A stretch of 64,000 bases of DNA from Bordetella parapertussis (GCA_945865935.1 CAMBFI010000007.1:1-64000), one strand, 5' to 3'. Positions 1 to 10,241 are shown, numbered from the stretch's first letter. Numbers and translations are program-made. Notes: generated by a model from the sequence alone, not told the origin.

Positions 1-702
1 CTGCGCAACCTGCCACAAAAGAGTGTTGTCGTTCTGCACGCATGCTGCCATAACCCGACCGGTGTGGACCTAACGGTTGATCAATGGCGCGAAGTGGCGC
101 AAGTCGTGAAGGCATCGAACCTGATTCCTTTCTTGGACATTGCCTACCAAGGCTTCGGCGATGGGCTTGAGTCTGATGCAGCCGCCGTACGTCTATTTGC
201 TGACCTCGACATGACGATGTTCATCAGCTCGTCTTTTTCGAAGTCGTTTTCGCTCTACGGTGAGCGCGTCGGTGCGCTCACCATCGTCACCGGCAGCAAA
301 GATGAATCCAATCGCGTGCTCAGCCAGGTCAAGCGCGTGATTCGCACCAACTACTCAAACCCACCGACACACGGTGGAACGATCGTCTCTGCTGTGCTCA
401 ATAGCCCTGAGCTCTTCGCAATGTGGGATAAAGAACTCGCCGGCATGCGAGACCGCATTCGTTTGATGCGCCAGCAGCTCGTTGCAAAACTGACGCAATA
501 CGGCGTGAAAGGCGATTGCAGCTACGTGATGAAACAGCGTGGCATGTTCTCGTTCTCGGGGATGACCGCGCCCCAGGTAGAGCGTCTGCGTGCAGAGCAC
601 GGCATTTACGCCGTCAGCACAGGACGCATCTGCGTGGCGGCCCTCAATAGCCACAACATCGACACCGTTGCCAAAGCCATGGCCGAAGTCATGAAAGACT
701 GA
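1..702 (+). CDS. Aromatic amino acid aminotransferase, 3' part (5' end outside window)
   Basis: C-terminal 233 residues of a class I PLP-dependent aminotransferase of the AspC/TyrB group, which moves amino groups between aromatic or dicarboxylic amino acids and 2-oxo acids. The frame is open from base 1, so the gene begins upstream of the window. Visible motifs are CCHNPTG near the window start, the PLP-lysine segment SSSFSKSFSLYGERVG, and the substrate-carboxylate arginine in STGRICVAALN near the C terminus. The stop is followed after about 25 bases by a strong intrinsic terminator. AspC versus TyrB specificity cannot be settled from this part. Confidence 0.9.
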   Translation: MRNLPQKSVVVLHACCHNPTGVDLTVDQWREVAQVVKASNLIPFLDIAYQGFGDGLESDAAAVRLFADLDMTMFISSSFSKSFSLYGERVGALTIVTGSKDESNRVLSQVKRVIRTNYSNPPTHGGTIVSAVLNSPELFAMWDKELAGMRDRIRLMRQQLVAKLTQYGVKGDCSYVMKQRGMFSFSGMTAPQVERLRAEHGIYAVSTGRICVAALNSHNIDTVAKAMAEVMKD

Positions 703-726
703 CCGTCGGCAGTCCTGAGCCCTTCA

Positions 727-760
727 AAAACAGCCTCTTTGACCAAGAGGCTGTTTTTTT
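727..760 (+). terminator. Intrinsic terminator of the aminotransferase gene
   Basis: Perfect 11-bp stem (729-739 with 745-755, arms AACAGCCTCTT and AAGAGGCTGTT), 5-base loop, followed by a T run to 760. It lies just downstream of the stop codon at 702 and separates this transcript from lexA. Confidence 0.9.
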
Positions 761-805
761 ATACAGATTTATTTGCCACATCAGTATTTTTAGGGCAAAA
801 TACCG

Positions 806-839
806 CTGTATATACAAACAGCGCTGTATAGATCGACAG
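806..839 (+). promoter_or_regulatory. Two tandem LexA (SOS) boxes upstream of lexA
   Basis: Two 16-bp sites with CTG and CAG ends: 806-821 (CTGTATATACAAACAG) and 824-839 (CTGTATAGATCGACAG). Their centres are 18 bp apart and they end 37 bp before the lexA ATG. Both fit the gammaproteobacterial-type consensus CTGT-N8-ACAG closely; the first is nearly ideal. The arrangement matches the classical double operator of E. coli lexA, implying autoregulation with cooperative or side-by-side dimer binding. Confidence 0.9.
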
Positions 840-876
840 CGCATTGACAGCACAACGGCACAAAACAGGCTCAATC

Positions 877-1578
877 ATGTCAATCAAACTGACCGACCGA
901 CAGCAGCAAATTCTGGATCTGATCCGCGAAGCCGTCATCAACACCGGTTTTCCCCCAACCAGAGCTGAAATTGCCCAGACGTTGGGCTTCAAGTCGGCGA
1001 ATGCGGCCGAAGATCACTTGCGCGCCCTCGCCCGCAAAGGCGTGATTGAGCTCACGGCCGGCGCCTCGCGCGGCATACGCTTAACCGAAGCTGCCGCAGA
1101 CTTCTATGGCGAGACCAATATTGATCCCGAACGCGTCCGTTCGCACTCACCTGACCACAGCACTCCCGCGCCGCTGCCGGGTATGGGCCAGATCCTTCTG
1201 CCACTTGTCGGTCGTGTCGCGGCGGGCTTTCCGATTCTTGCCACAGAAAACATCGAAAAAGAAATGCATATTGATGCAAACATGTTTACCCAAACTCCAG
1301 ACTATCTATTGAAGGTCAAGGGACTGAGTATGCGTGACATCGGCATTCTGGATGGCGACTTACTCGCCGTCAAAAAAACGAACGTCGCGCGCAATGGCCA
1401 AATCGTCGTGGCGCGGATTGATGACGAAGTCACCGTCAAGCGTTTGAATCAACAAGGTTCACACATTGAGCTGCTACCCGAGAACGCTGACTTCGATCCA
1501 ATCGTCGTCACCGCTGATCAAGAGTTCTCTATCGAGGGAATCGCACTCGGGCTCATTCGCAGCACACCGCTGCAATAA
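877..1578 (+). CDS. lexA: LexA repressor, SOS-response regulator
   Basis: 233 residues. N-terminal winged helix (about 1-70) opens with the typical [15 protein letters not shown]; residues 71-105 form a proline-containing linker longer than in E. coli LexA (202 aa); the C-terminal part is the S24 self-cleaving peptidase. The scissile Ala-Gly is A116-G117 (GRVAAGF), the nucleophile is S151 (GLSMRDIGI), and the general base is K188 (VTVKRL). The ATG at 877 is preferred over an in-frame ATG at 844 because 844 would place coding sequence directly after the SOS boxes and adds residues unlike the family start. Two SOS boxes upstream indicate autorepression. Confidence 0.97.
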   Translation: MSIKLTDRQQQILDLIREAVINTGFPPTRAEIAQTLGFKSANAAEDHLRALARKGVIELTAGASRGIRLTEAAADFYGETNIDPERVRSHSPDHSTPAPLPGMGQILLPLVGRVAAGFPILATENIEKEMHIDANMFTQTPDYLLKVKGLSMRDIGILDGDLLAVKKTNVARNGQIVVARIDDEVTVKRLNQQGSHIELLPENADFDPIVVTADQEFSIEGIALGLIRSTPLQ

Positions 1579-1596
1579 GCAGTCATCACGCGTGCG

Positions 1597-1986
1597 CTAA
1601 GTGTCTCGGTAACGCTCAAGCGCGCGTCGATCGCGCTTAGTGGGTCTGCCTTCAATGTTCTGTGAGGGCTCGACGTAATACTTACGTCGCTCTGCGGCAG
1701 TCTGACGCGCCAAGACACTCTCGGCTGTTTCCTCATACAACAAGCGTGCCAGTGTCGCTGACCGCCTTGTTTCTGTGATGCCACGTACAACGAGTTCAAC
1801 ACGCTCTTGCTCGCGATGAATCATGAGCTTGTCTCCGACCTTGATTAAACGGGCCGGCTTGGCGCGCTCTTCCCCGACATGCACACGTCCCGCCTCGATT
1901 GCCGTCGCAGCAATCGTGCGGGACTTATAAAAACGTGCGGCCCATAACCACTTATCGAGCCGCACACTGTCTACAAAGACTTGCAC
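1597..1986 (-). CDS. hslR: Hsp15-type S4-domain RNA-binding heat-shock protein
   Basis: 129 residues. An S4 RNA-binding domain occupies about residues 7-65 (RLDKWLWAARFYKSRT, then GRVHVG), followed by a basic tail rich in Arg and Lys. Hsp15 rescues stalled 50S subunits carrying nascent chains after heat shock. The start is GTG at 1984-1986, directly abutting the lon stop codon, so translation is probably coupled to lon; both products are heat-shock proteins in E. coli. The gene converges on lexA with only 18 bp between stops and no obvious hairpin. Confidence 0.92.
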   Translation of the reverse strand: MQVFVDSVRLDKWLWAARFYKSRTIAATAIEAGRVHVGEERAKPARLIKVGDKLMIHREQERVELVVRGITETRRSATLARLLYEETAESVLARQTAAERRKYYVEPSQNIEGRPTKRDRRALERYRDT

Positions 1987-4434
1987 TCAGTGTTTGATCA
2001 CCGGATCCGTCGCAGTCCCTGTGGGTTTAGCCACAACGTCCTGCGCAACCGGTGCTTCCTCAGGTAAGGGTTTTGTGGGGCTCGACAAAGCAACTTCCAA
2101 CACTTTGTCGATCCAACGCACTGGCACGATCTCGAGATGATTCTTCACGTTATCCGGAATCTCTGCGAGATCCTTGACGTTCTCTTCAGGAATCAACACG
2201 GTCTTGATGCCACCACGGTGAGCTGCCAGCAGCTTCTCTTTCAAGCCACCAATCGCGAGCACTTCGCCGCGAAGCGTGATCTCACCCGTCATTGCCACAT
2301 CGGCACGCACTGGAATGTGCGTGAGTGCCGAGACAATGGCCGTCGTGATGGCAATACCCGCAGACGGACCGTCCTTAGGCGTCGCACCTTCTGGGAAGTG
2401 CACGTGGATATCGCGTTTCTCAAAGATCGAGTCAGCAATACCCAAACGCGCGGCGCGCGCACGCACAACACTACGCGCGGCTTCGACCGATTCCTTCATC
2501 ACATCGCCAATCGATCCCGTCCGCTGAATCACGCCCTTACCAGGCATGTCTGCGACTTCGATCGTCAGCAAATCGCCACCAACTTCCGTCCATGCCAAGC
2601 CAGTCACTTGACCGATCTGATTTTCTTTCTCGGCCATGCCAAAGTTATAGCGACGCACGCCGAGGTAGTCACTCAGGTTTTCAGAGTTGACGACGACTTG
2701 TGGAATCACCGCATTGGACTTGGCAGCTTTATTTGCTTCGGATTCAGCGAGGAGTTTTTTAACAACCTTCCTACAGATTTTGCCGACGTCACGTTCGAGC
2801 GAACGCACACCTGCCTCACGTGTGTAATAACGCACAATGTCGCGCATGGCCGATTCGTCGACCATTAACTCCTCAGACTTGACGCCATTGTTCTTCATCA
2901 CCTTCGGCAGCAAGTGCTCTTTGGCGATATGAATTTTCTCGTCCTCGGTATAGCCAGACAAACGAATCACTTCCATACGATCCAGCAAGGCCGCAGGAAT
3001 ATTCAAGGTATTGCTGGTTGCCACAAACATGACATCTGATAAATCAAAATCCACTTCAACGTAGTGATCCTGGAACGTGTGGTTTTGTTCTGGGTCTAAA
3101 ACCTCTAGCAACGCCGACGCAGGATCGCCACGAAAATCCATTCCAAGCTTATCGATCTCATCAAGCAAGAACAACGGATTGCGCACAGCCACCTTGGACA
3201 TGTTTTGCAAGATCTTGCCTGGCATCGAACCAATGTAGGTGCGGCGGTGTCCACGAATCTCAGCTTCATCACGCACGCCACCCAAGGCCATACGGATGAA
3301 CTTGCGATTCGTTGCTTTCGCAATCGACTGTCCCAGCGAGGTTTTACCCACGCCTGGAGGTCCGACCAGACAGAGGATCGGCGCTTTCACCTTGTCCACG
3401 CGTTGCTGGACCGCGAGATATTCCAGGATACGTTCTTTGACTTTGTCCAGACCATAGTGGTCAGCATCCAAGACGCTTTCTGCGTTCGGAATGGAGTTAT
3501 TGACCTTGCTCTTTTTACGCCAGGGCAAACCAATCACGGTGTCGATGTAGTTACGCACCACGGTCGCTTCAGCGGACATGGGCGACATAAGCTTTAACTT
3601 CTTGAGCTCACCATCGACTTTCTTGCGTGCATCTTTAGGCAAGTGCGCAGCTTGTATTTTCTTCTCAAGCTCTTCGATGTCAGCGCCCTCTTCGCCCTCG
3701 CCCAACTCTTTCTGGATCGCTTTGACCTGCTCGTTCAGATAGTAGTCACGCTGACTCTTCTCCATCTGTTTTTTCACGCGACCGCGGATACGCTTCTCGA
3801 CCTGCAAGATATCAATCTCGGTTTCGAGCTGGCTCAGCAGTGCCTCTAGGCGCTCAGATGTCGAGATGATCTCCAACATTTTTTGCTTCTGCTCGAGCTT
3901 CAACGGCAAGTGCGCAGCAATGGTATCGGCCAGACGGCCAGCGTCATCGATTCCAGCGAGTGAGGTCAGAATTTCTGGGGGGATCTTCTTGTTCAGTTTG
4001 ACGTACTGCTCGAACTGACTGACGATCGCACGACGTAAGGCTTCGATTTCAGCACCCATCGTGACATCTGGTGCGATAGGCACTAACTCAGACGTGAAAT
4101 GTGTCTCCACGTCTTGTATTTCTGTCACGCGAGCACGCTGTGCGCCCTCGACCAAGACTTTAACGGTACCGTCGGGCAACTTCAGCATCTGAAGAATAGT
4201 GGCCACACAGCCAATCTCGTATACGTCCTCAGGGGTGGGATCGTCCTTACCAGCCGATTTCTGTGCAGCGAGCATAATGCTCTTGCCGGCTTCCATCGCA
4301 GCCTCTAGCGCCCTAATCGAACGCGGACGTCCCACAAATAGTGGGATCACCATGTGGGGAAACACCACCACATCGCGCAAAGGCAATAAAGGCAAATTAA
4401 TTGCTTCAGAAGGCAGGATCTGATTTCCAGACAT
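1987..4434 (-). CDS. lon: ATP-dependent protease La (Lon)
   Basis: 815 residues, a full-length bacterial LonA. Order: N-terminal LAN domain (about 12-210), coiled-coil region, AAA+ module with Walker A GPPGVGKT at 358-365 and Walker [10 protein letters not shown] near 422-430, then the S16 peptidase domain. The catalytic dyad is S691 (PKDGPSAG) and K734 (GGLKEK). It degrades misfolded proteins and specific regulators in the cytoplasm. AGGA lies about 9 bases before the ATG. A perfect inverted repeat sits in the leader at 4456-4479. It follows the tig-clpP-clpX cluster but has a terminator between, so it probably has its own promoter; I see no convincing sigma-32 match. Confidence 0.98.
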   Translation of the reverse strand: MSGNQILPSEAINLPLLPLRDVVVFPHMVIPLFVGRPRSIRALEAAMEAGKSIMLAAQKSAGKDDPTPEDVYEIGCVATILQMLKLPDGTVKVLVEGAQRARVTEIQDVETHFTSELVPIAPDVTMGAEIEALRRAIVSQFEQYVKLNKKIPPEILTSLAGIDDAGRLADTIAAHLPLKLEQKQKMLEIISTSERLEALLSQLETEIDILQVEKRIRGRVKKQMEKSQRDYYLNEQVKAIQKELGEGEEGADIEELEKKIQAAHLPKDARKKVDGELKKLKLMSPMSAEATVVRNYIDTVIGLPWRKKSKVNNSIPNAESVLDADHYGLDKVKERILEYLAVQQRVDKVKAPILCLVGPPGVGKTSLGQSIAKATNRKFIRMALGGVRDEAEIRGHRRTYIGSMPGKILQNMSKVAVRNPLFLLDEIDKLGMDFRGDPASALLEVLDPEQNHTFQDHYVEVDFDLSDVMFVATSNTLNIPAALLDRMEVIRLSGYTEDEKIHIAKEHLLPKVMKNNGVKSEELMVDESAMRDIVRYYTREAGVRSLERDVGKICRKVVKKLLAESEANKAAKSNAVIPQVVVNSENLSDYLGVRRYNFGMAEKENQIGQVTGLAWTEVGGDLLTIEVADMPGKGVIQRTGSIGDVMKESVEAARSVVRARAARLGIADSIFEKRDIHVHFPEGATPKDGPSAGIAITTAIVSALTHIPVRADVAMTGEITLRGEVLAIGGLKEKLLAAHRGGIKTVLIPEENVKDLAEIPDNVKNHLEIVPVRWIDKVLEVALSSPTKPLPEEAPVAQDVVAKPTGTATDPVIKH

Positions 4435-4455
4435 GAAGACATCCTAAGAAAAACT

Positions 4456-4479
4456 CGATAAATCCGGACTGATTTATCG
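4456..4479 (-). promoter_or_regulatory. Inverted repeat in the lon leader
   Basis: Perfect 9-bp inverted repeat CGATAAATC / GATTTATCG with a 6-base spacer (4456-4464 and 4471-4479), ending about 22 bp upstream of the lon ATG. It could be a repressor operator or a leader-RNA hairpin. It has no T run in the lon direction, so it is unlikely to be a terminator. Function is inferred only from position and symmetry. Confidence 0.5.
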
Positions 4480-4557
4480 ACACAACATATTGCAATTTCA
4501 CGAATAGACTTGTTATGTGGACAATAGCCGAAATTTCAAGATTCAGCCCTCAGAATG

Positions 4558-4582
4558 AACAAAAGCCCCTAAAAAGGGGCTG
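4558..4582 (-). terminator. Intrinsic terminator downstream of clpX
   Basis: On the minus strand the arms AGCCCC and GGGGCT (4564-4570 with 4576-4581) enclose a TTTTT loop and are followed by TTTTGTTC. It lies about 35 bp past the clpX stop and would end the tig-clpP-clpX transcript before lon. Confidence 0.75.
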
Positions 4583-4615
4583 AAAACCAGAGTTATCACT
4601 AGGGTCTAGTTTTGT

Positions 4616-5914
4616 TCAGGCTGCGGCGTCTCGGACACTTACTGACGGGGCTGGGGGCTGTTGATCCGCTTCGTCTGCGTAGACCAACAAAGGTTTGCCC
4701 CGACCGTCGATCGCCGCTTCGTCGAGCACCACACGCTTGATATTGCCCTGGGTGGGTAGCTCGTACATGGTGTCAAGTAAAGCGGACTCAAGAATGGAGC
4801 GCAAACCGCGAGCACCCGTCTTGCGCTTGATTGCTTTACGTGCGATCGCGTGCAAAGCGCCTGGGCTGATTTCAAGTTCGGCGCCTTCCATCGCGAACAG
4901 CTTTTGAAACTGCTTGACCAAGGCATTCTTTGGTTCAGTCAAAATTTGTATGAGCGTTTCTTCATCAAGCTCTTGGAGCGTTGCCACCACAGGCAAACGT
5001 CCGACAAGCTCAGGAATCAAGCCAAACTTCACAAGGTCTTCAGGCTCGACATCCAGGAATGTATCGCCAGTAGACTGATCGACTTTGGAGTCAATCGACG
5101 CGCCAAAACCGATACCGGAACGCTCAGTGCGGTTGCGGATGACTTTCTCAAGCCCGTCGAACGCGCCGCCCACAATAAAGAGGATGTTGGTCGTATCAAC
5201 CTGAACAAAATCCTGATTTGGATGCTTGCGGCCACCTTGAGGCGGAACCGAGGCAACCGTCCCTTCGATCAGCTTAAGTAGCGCTTGCTGCACACCCTCG
5301 CCCGACACATCGCGGGTGATGGATGGATTGTCTGCCTTGCGTGAAATCTTATCGATTTCGTCAATATAGACAATTGCACGCTGCGCTTTTTCTACTTCGT
5401 AATTGCAATTCTGAAGTAGTTTTTGAATGATGTTCTCGACGTCTTCGCCGACATAGCCCGCTTCAGTGAGTGTCGTTGCGTCAGCCATGACAAACGGCAC
5501 ATTCAACTGACGCGCCAGTGTCTGTGCCAGCAAGGTCTTACCGGAACCGGTTGGCCCAATCAGCAAAATATTGCTTTTTGAAAGCTCAACGTCGTCACCC
5601 TTTACTTCGCCGTGACGCAACCGCTTGTAGTGGTTATAGACCGCCACTGCAAGCACGCGCTTGGGTGTTGTCTGTCCAATCACATATTGATCGAGAAATG
5701 CTTTGATTTCAGCAGGAGTAGGCAGATCTGTACGGATCGATTCACGCGCTTGGGCCTGCGCTTCTTCGCGGATGATGTCGTTGCATAAGTCAATGCACTC
5801 ATCACATACGAACACCGACGGGCCAGCGATCAGCTTGCGGACTTCGTGTTGGCTCTTGTTACAAAATGAGCAATACAAAGTCTTTGTTGGGGCTGATCCT
5901 TTCTTATCTGTCAT
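4616..5914 (-). CDS. clpX: ClpX, ATPase subunit of the ClpXP protease
   Basis: 432 residues. The N-terminal zinc-binding domain has C15, C18, C37 and C40 (LYCSFC, FVCDEC) for dimerisation and adaptor binding. Then comes the AAA+ module with Walker A GPTGSGKT at 120-127, Walker [11 protein letters not shown], the pore loop GYVGEDVE and the arginine-finger region. A ClpP-binding IGF loop is seen as RSGIGFGAS. ClpX unfolds substrates and threads them into ClpP. The gene follows clpP after 35 bp in the tig-clpP-clpX order. Confidence 0.98.
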   Translation of the reverse strand: MTDKKGSAPTKTLYCSFCNKSQHEVRKLIAGPSVFVCDECIDLCNDIIREEAQAQARESIRTDLPTPAEIKAFLDQYVIGQTTPKRVLAVAVYNHYKRLRHGEVKGDDVELSKSNILLIGPTGSGKTLLAQTLARQLNVPFVMADATTLTEAGYVGEDVENIIQKLLQNCNYEVEKAQRAIVYIDEIDKISRKADNPSITRDVSGEGVQQALLKLIEGTVASVPPQGGRKHPNQDFVQVDTTNILFIVGGAFDGLEKVIRNRTERSGIGFGASIDSKVDQSTGDTFLDVEPEDLVKFGLIPELVGRLPVVATLQELDEETLIQILTEPKNALVKQFQKLFAMEGAELEISPGALHAIARKAIKRKTGARGLRSILESALLDTMYELPTQGNIKRVVLDEAAIDGRGKPLLVYADEADQQPPAPSVSVRDAAA

Positions 5915-5949
5915 AGCGATCCATTACAGGTTTTAACCGCACGAGGCCG

Positions 5950-6606
5950 TTAGACCGGGTCTGCGCGCGAAGTCAGGACCTTATCAATCAGTCCATAGGT
6001 TACCGCATCCGCTGCCGACATAAAGTTATCGCGCTCGGTGTCGATACCGATGCGCTCAACCGTTTGCCCCGTGTTTTCAGAAAGCATCTGGTTTAAACGC
6101 TCACGCAAATCAAGAATCTCACGTGCCTGGATTTGAATATCCGACGCCTGGCCTTGTGCACCGCCCGAGGGCTGATGAATCATGATGCGCGAGTTGGGCA
6201 AGGAGAAACGCTTGCCTTTGTTGCCGGCTGCCAATAGGAAGGCGCCCATGCTTGCAGCCAGACCGGTGCAAAGCGTGGAAACCTCTGGCTTAATAAAGCG
6301 CATGGTGTCGTAAATAGCCATCCCGGCATAAACCGACCCACCAGGCGAGTTGATGTAGAGCGCAACGTCTTTGTCCGGGTTTTCAGACTCAAGGAATAAC
6401 AATTGAGCCACAACTAAGTTCGCGGATTGGTCATTGACCGGTCCGACCAAAAAAATCACACGTTCTTTAAGCAGTCGAGAATAAATATCAAAGGCGCGTT
6501 CGCCACGCCCCGACTGCTCAATCACCATTGGAATATAACCAAGACCGGTCGGGGTCACAGAGGACCCACCGTGCATGGATGCATAAAAGTCGGTAAAACG
6601 TTCCAT
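5950..6606 (-). CDS. clpP: ClpP, proteolytic subunit of Clp proteases
   Basis: 218 residues, S14 serine peptidase. The triad is S119 ([10 protein letters not shown]), H144 ([10 protein letters not shown]) and D193 (GIDTERDNF). The first 20 or so residues are a probable processed propeptide, and mature ClpP would begin near the [15 protein letters not shown] segment. Its ATG abuts the tig stop codon with no spacer, indicating translational coupling. It partners with ClpX (adjacent) and ClpA (encoded at 29.1-31.4 kb in this window). Confidence 0.98.
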   Translation of the reverse strand: MERFTDFYASMHGGSSVTPTGLGYIPMVIEQSGRGERAFDIYSRLLKERVIFLVGPVNDQSANLVVAQLLFLESENPDKDVALYINSPGGSVYAGMAIYDTMRFIKPEVSTLCTGLAASMGAFLLAAGNKGKRFSLPNSRIMIHQPSGGAQGQASDIQIQAREILDLRERLNQMLSENTGQTVERIGIDTERDNFMSAADAVTYGLIDKVLTSRADPV

Positions 6607-7917
6607 TTAGGCCGTTCCCATGATTTGATCAAAAGGTACTTGCTCGTCTTCGACCTGCGCTTTTGCCAGAGCATGTTGCACTACGTTGTCTTCCAACACA
6701 ATGCCCTCTACTTCTGCGCGACGGGCGCGGTCTGAAAGATAATAGCTCACGACTTCAGCAGGTTTCTCGTAGTTGCCCGCGAACTCTTCGATGCGCGCAC
6801 GCACTTGCTCAGGCTTGGCCTGCAGTTGCGCTTGTTGAACAAGCTCAGAAACCAACAAACCGAGGCGAACGCGGCGCTCGGCTTCTGTGGTGAACGCATC
6901 GGCGGGGATAGGCATTTTGTCTGCGTTAGGCACGCCGCGCTGCGTGAGTTCGGCACGTGCAGCTTGCACACGGGCTTGGCACTCGCTGTCGACCAAGGAT
7001 TTCGGTACATCAAAGCTCACGGCACCAATCAGTGCGTCCATCACGTTGGTCTTGGTACGAGCCAAGGTACGCGCTTTGACTTCACGTTCGACATTGCCGC
7101 GGATATCCGCAAGTAGTTTTTCGACGTCGCCCTCTGGCTGGCCGAGTGACTTGGCGAACTCTGCATCAATCACAGGTAAGACGGGCTCGGCCACTTCTTT
7201 AACAGTGATGGTGAACTCAGCAGTCTTACCTGCGACGTCTTTACCGGCGTAATCAGCAGGGAATGGCAAAGGAAATACTTTCGTCTCGCCGGCTTTCATG
7301 CCGCGCGCGGCAGTTTCGAACTCAGGCAACATCCGGCCCTGACCCAAGACAAACGGGAATGCCTCCGCTTGACCACCTTCGAAAGGCACACCGTCAATGG
7401 TACCAGCAAAATCCAGAGTGACGCGGTCTTCGTCTTGTGAAGCACGACCGTCACGCGCAGCGTATTCAACACGCTGTTTACGAAGGATGTCTACGGTGCG
7501 TTGTACTTCGGCCTCGCCGACCGTGGTGACAGCACGTTTGATCTTCAGACCCGTCAGATCTGGAACCGTCACAGCGGGATAGACCTCGAACGTTGCAAAG
7601 AATGCCAGGGTGCCCTCAGGGGTTCCTTCTGTTTTGGGCTCAAGCTTGGGAGCACCTGCAATACGCAAACCAGCGGTTTCGATTGCTTTGTCAAACGCTT
7701 GACCCACTTTGTCGTTAATCGCGTCGTAGCGGATGCCAGGAGCATGGGTGCGCTCGAGCATCGACATGGGCACCTTGCCAGGACGAAAGCCTGGCGCCTT
7801 CGCAGTGCGCGCGGCGCGCTTGAGTTCAGCTTGAACAGCTGTTTCGACATCGGCCAACAAGACCGAGAGTTCTATGCGGCGCTCGAGGCCGGAGAGGGTT
7901 TCAACCACAGGTTGCAT
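6607..7917 (-). CDS. tig: Trigger factor, ribosome-associated chaperone
   Basis: 436 residues, typical length. The N-terminal ribosome-binding domain (about 1-115) carries the signature GFRPGKVPM; the central FKBP-type peptidyl-prolyl isomerase domain (about 150-240) is recognisable from DRVTLDFAGTIDG; the C-terminal substrate-binding region is helical. It shields nascent chains at the exit tunnel. It leads the tig-clpP-clpX operon and lies 64 bp downstream of tRNA-Leu(UAG) on the same strand, so read-through from the tRNA promoter is possible. Confidence 0.97.
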   Translation of the reverse strand: MQPVVETLSGLERRIELSVLLADVETAVQAELKRAARTAKAPGFRPGKVPMSMLERTHAPGIRYDAINDKVGQAFDKAIETAGLRIAGAPKLEPKTEGTPEGTLAFFATFEVYPAVTVPDLTGLKIKRAVTTVGEAEVQRTVDILRKQRVEYAARDGRASQDEDRVTLDFAGTIDGVPFEGGQAEAFPFVLGQGRMLPEFETAARGMKAGETKVFPLPFPADYAGKDVAGKTAEFTITVKEVAEPVLPVIDAEFAKSLGQPEGDVEKLLADIRGNVEREVKARTLARTKTNVMDALIGAVSFDVPKSLVDSECQARVQAARAELTQRGVPNADKMPIPADAFTTEAERRVRLGLLVSELVQQAQLQAKPEQVRARIEEFAGNYEKPAEVVSYYLSDRARRAEVEGIVLEDNVVQHALAKAQVEDEQVPFDQIMGTA

Positions 7918-7981
7918 GAAAATCTACCAAACAAAGAGGACGGATAGCGCAAAACAGCCCGCGCCGGATAAAAATACGGAG

Positions 7982-8068
7982 TGGTGCGAAGGGCGGGACT
8001 CGAACCCGCACACCTGTTACGGCGTCAGGACCTAAACCTGGTGCGTCTACCAATTTCGCCACCTTCGC
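7982..8068 (-). tRNA. tRNA-Leu, anticodon UAG, CCA encoded
   Basis: Minus strand from 8068. Acceptor stem GCGAAGG pairs with CCTTCGC, followed by discriminator A and an encoded CCA (7982-7984). The D-arm AATTGGTAGACGC is leucine-type, the anticodon loop TTTAGGT gives UAG, a long variable arm is present as in class II tRNAs, and the T-arm is GGGTTCGAGTCCC. One C/A mismatch tops the anticodon stem. It reads CUA and other CUN codons. Confidence 0.95.
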
Positions 8069-8079
8069 AGTAACCGAGC

Positions 8080-8085
8080 ATTGTA
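8080..8085 (-). promoter_or_regulatory. Probable -10 element of tRNA-Leu(UAG)
   Basis: On the minus strand TACAAT lies 12 bp before the tRNA 5' end, the expected place for a sigma-70 -10 box. No good -35 match is visible 16-18 bp upstream. Confidence 0.45.
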
Positions 8086-8143
8086 GCGCACACCAGACGT
8101 GTTTTCCGTCCCCAATGGGCGGGCAACTGGTTAAAATACGCGG

Positions 8144-9358
8144 ATGAATCCACGCCTTGACAAATTACAGCCCTATCCCTTCGAAAAACTACGTGCGCTG
8201 CTCGCCCAGGCAGGCCCGTTGCCCGAGGGGGTCCGCCCTATCAATCTCTCGATTGGTGAGCCCAAGCACGCGGCACCAGAGTGCGTGAAACAAGCCATTA
8301 TTGGAGGGTTAGCCGGCCTATCTGCCTACCCCCCCACGAAAGGTGATCCAGCGCTGCGTCAGGCGATTTCCACCTGGCTGGCACGCCGCTACGGCATCCC
8401 CGCACCGGATCCTGAAACGCAAATTCTTCCAGCCTTAGGCTCCCGGGAGGCTTTATTTGCCTTTGGGCAGGTTGTCCTGGACTCAACGCAAGACGGACTG
8501 GTGGTCTGTCCCAACCCGTTCTATCAAATTTACGAGGGTGCGGCGCTCCTCGGAGGCGCGACGCCCTTTTACGTGAACTCAGACCCCGCCAAGAACTTCC
8601 GTTGCGACTGGGCAAGCGTACCCGCCGAGGTCTGGAAGCGCACCCAGCTCTTGTTTGTGTGCTCACCGGGCAACCCCGCCGGCGACGTGATGCCGCTGGC
8701 GGACTGGAAGCGGCTGTTTGAACTGTCCGACCAGTACGGGTTTGTTATCGCCTCCGATGAGTGCTACTCGGAAATCTACTTGAACGAGTCCTCTCCCCCG
8801 CTAGGTGGCATGCAAGCCGCTCACCAACTCGGGCGCACAGACTATAAGAATCTGATGTGTTTCTCGAGCCTGTCCAAGCGCTCAAATGTGCCGGGCATGC
8901 GTTCTGGCTTTGTCGCAGGGGATGCGCATCTGATCGCCAAATTTCTGTTGTATCGCACCTACCACGGCAGCGCCCTGTCGCCTGTCGTCTCCACGGCAAG
9001 CATCGCGGCGTGGAACGATGAGGCCCATGTGATCGATAACCGTCAGCAGTACCGCGCCAAATTTGACGCCGTGCTGCCGATCTTAGAGCCTGTGCTCGAC
9101 GTCAAACGGCCCGACGCCTCGTTTTATCTTTGGGCCGGCACACCTGGCCCGGATCCTGAGTTCGTGCGCGATCTCCTGGCGCAAACGGCTGTGACAGTCC
9201 TCCCTGGCAGTTACGTGGGACGTACGGTCGATGACGTTAATCCTGGTCAGAATCGTATCCGCATTGCCTTGGTTGCACCGCTGGCTGATTGCGTCGAAGC
9301 GGCGCATCGTATCGCAGACTTCGTACAAAAAAACTTCAGTAAAGGTGCACGACGCTAA
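8144..9358 (+). CDS. dapC: Succinyldiaminopimelate transaminase
   Basis: 404 residues, class I/II PLP aminotransferase. The PLP lysine is K245 in [14 protein letters not shown]; also visible are the SPGNPAG and [10 protein letters not shown] segments. DapC converts N-succinyl-2-amino-6-ketopimelate to N-succinyl-L,L-diaminopimelate with glutamate, in the lysine/peptidoglycan pathway. The assignment over other aminotransferases rests on the betaproteobacterial DapC-like sequence and on dapD immediately downstream. The ATG has no Shine-Dalgarno sequence and follows a TAAAAT element (8132-8137) by only 6 bases, so a very short or absent leader is possible. Confidence 0.93.
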   Translation: MNPRLDKLQPYPFEKLRALLAQAGPLPEGVRPINLSIGEPKHAAPECVKQAIIGGLAGLSAYPPTKGDPALRQAISTWLARRYGIPAPDPETQILPALGSREALFAFGQVVLDSTQDGLVVCPNPFYQIYEGAALLGGATPFYVNSDPAKNFRCDWASVPAEVWKRTQLLFVCSPGNPAGDVMPLADWKRLFELSDQYGFVIASDECYSEIYLNESSPPLGGMQAAHQLGRTDYKNLMCFSSLSKRSNVPGMRSGFVAGDAHLIAKFLLYRTYHGSALSPVVSTASIAAWNDEAHVIDNRQQYRAKFDAVLPILEPVLDVKRPDASFYLWAGTPGPDPEFVRDLLAQTAVTVLPGSYVGRTVDDVNPGQNRIRIALVAPLADCVEAAHRIADFVQKNFSKGARR

Positions 9359-9419
9359 GCGACGCGCACCCCAATATTTTTTTGCTTTCATTTCTCTTTC
9401 TTTTTTATTCAGGATTGTC

Positions 9420-10241
9420 ATGACGACAGATTTGCAAAACACAATCGAGCAGGGTTGGGAAAACCGTGCGAACCTTTCACCCTCCGCCGCCGATGCCAAG
9501 GTGCGTGAGGCGGTCGAACACACCATTCTCGCCCTAGACGCCGGCACTCTGCGCGTGGCCGAGAAGTTGAATGGCAACTGGGTCGTGCACCAGTGGATCA
9601 AAAAAGCTGTGCTCTTATCCTTCCGTCTCTATGACAATGGCGTCATGGGACAAAAGCCCGTGCAGTTTTATGACAAAGTTCCCCTCAAGTTCGGTGACTT
9701 CAGCGAAGCGGACTTCAAAGCCGGCGGCTATCGCGTCGTGCCACCCGCGGTTGCACGACGCGGCGCCTACATCGCGCGCAACGTCGTTTTGATGCCGTCT
9801 TATGTGAACATCGGCGCTTATGTCGACGAGGGCACGATGGTCGACACGTGGGCCACAGTCGGCTCCTGCGCCCAGATCGGCAAGAACGTGCACTTGTCCG
9901 GTGGTGTTGGCATTGGTGGCGTGCTCGAGCCTTTGCAAGCCAACCCCACCATCATCGAAGACAACTGCTTTATTGGTGCGCGCTCTGAAGTGGTGGAAGG
10001 TGTCATCGTCGAAGAAAACTCCGTTTTAGCGATGGGCGTATTCCTGTCGCAAAGCACGCGCATTTACGACCGTGAAACCAAAGAGATTCATTACGGTCGC
10101 GTGCCCTCGGGTTCGGTGGTGGTGCCCGGCTCCTTGCCTGCAGCCGATGGCTCTCACAGCCTGAACTGCGCGATCATCGTCAAGCGTGTCGATGCGCAAA
10201 CCCGTGCGAAGACAAGCATCAACGATCTCCTGAGAGCCTAA
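9420..10241 (+). CDS. dapD: Tetrahydrodipicolinate N-succinyltransferase
   Basis: 273 residues, the normal length. The N-terminal helical domain is followed by a left-handed beta-helix built from hexapeptide repeats (about residues 105-235: [26 protein letters not shown] and on). The ATG at 9420 starts the family sequence [10 protein letters not shown]; the open frame extends 63 codons further upstream into dapC but without homology to the family. AGGA precedes the ATG by about 6 bases. It uses succinyl-CoA and tetrahydrodipicolinate, the step before DapC. Its stop overlaps the prmB start by one base. Confidence 0.97.
   Translation: MTTDLQNTIEQGWENRANLSPSAADAKVREAVEHTILALDAGTLRVAEKLNGNWVVHQWIKKAVLLSFRLYDNGVMGQKPVQFYDKVPLKFGDFSEADFKAGGYRVVPPAVARRGAYIARNVVLMPSYVNIGAYVDEGTMVDTWATVGSCAQIGKNVHLSGGVGIGGVLEPLQANPTIIEDNCFIGARSEVVEGVIVEENSVLAMGVFLSQSTRIYDRETKEIHYGRVPSGSVVVPGSLPAADGSHSLNCAIIVKRVDAQTRAKTSINDLLRA

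Noticed and set aside
2137-2868. 243-codon open frame on the plus strand opposite lon
   Set aside because: Composition is that of a reverse shadow of lon; no domain, no ribosome-binding site, and lon is intact.
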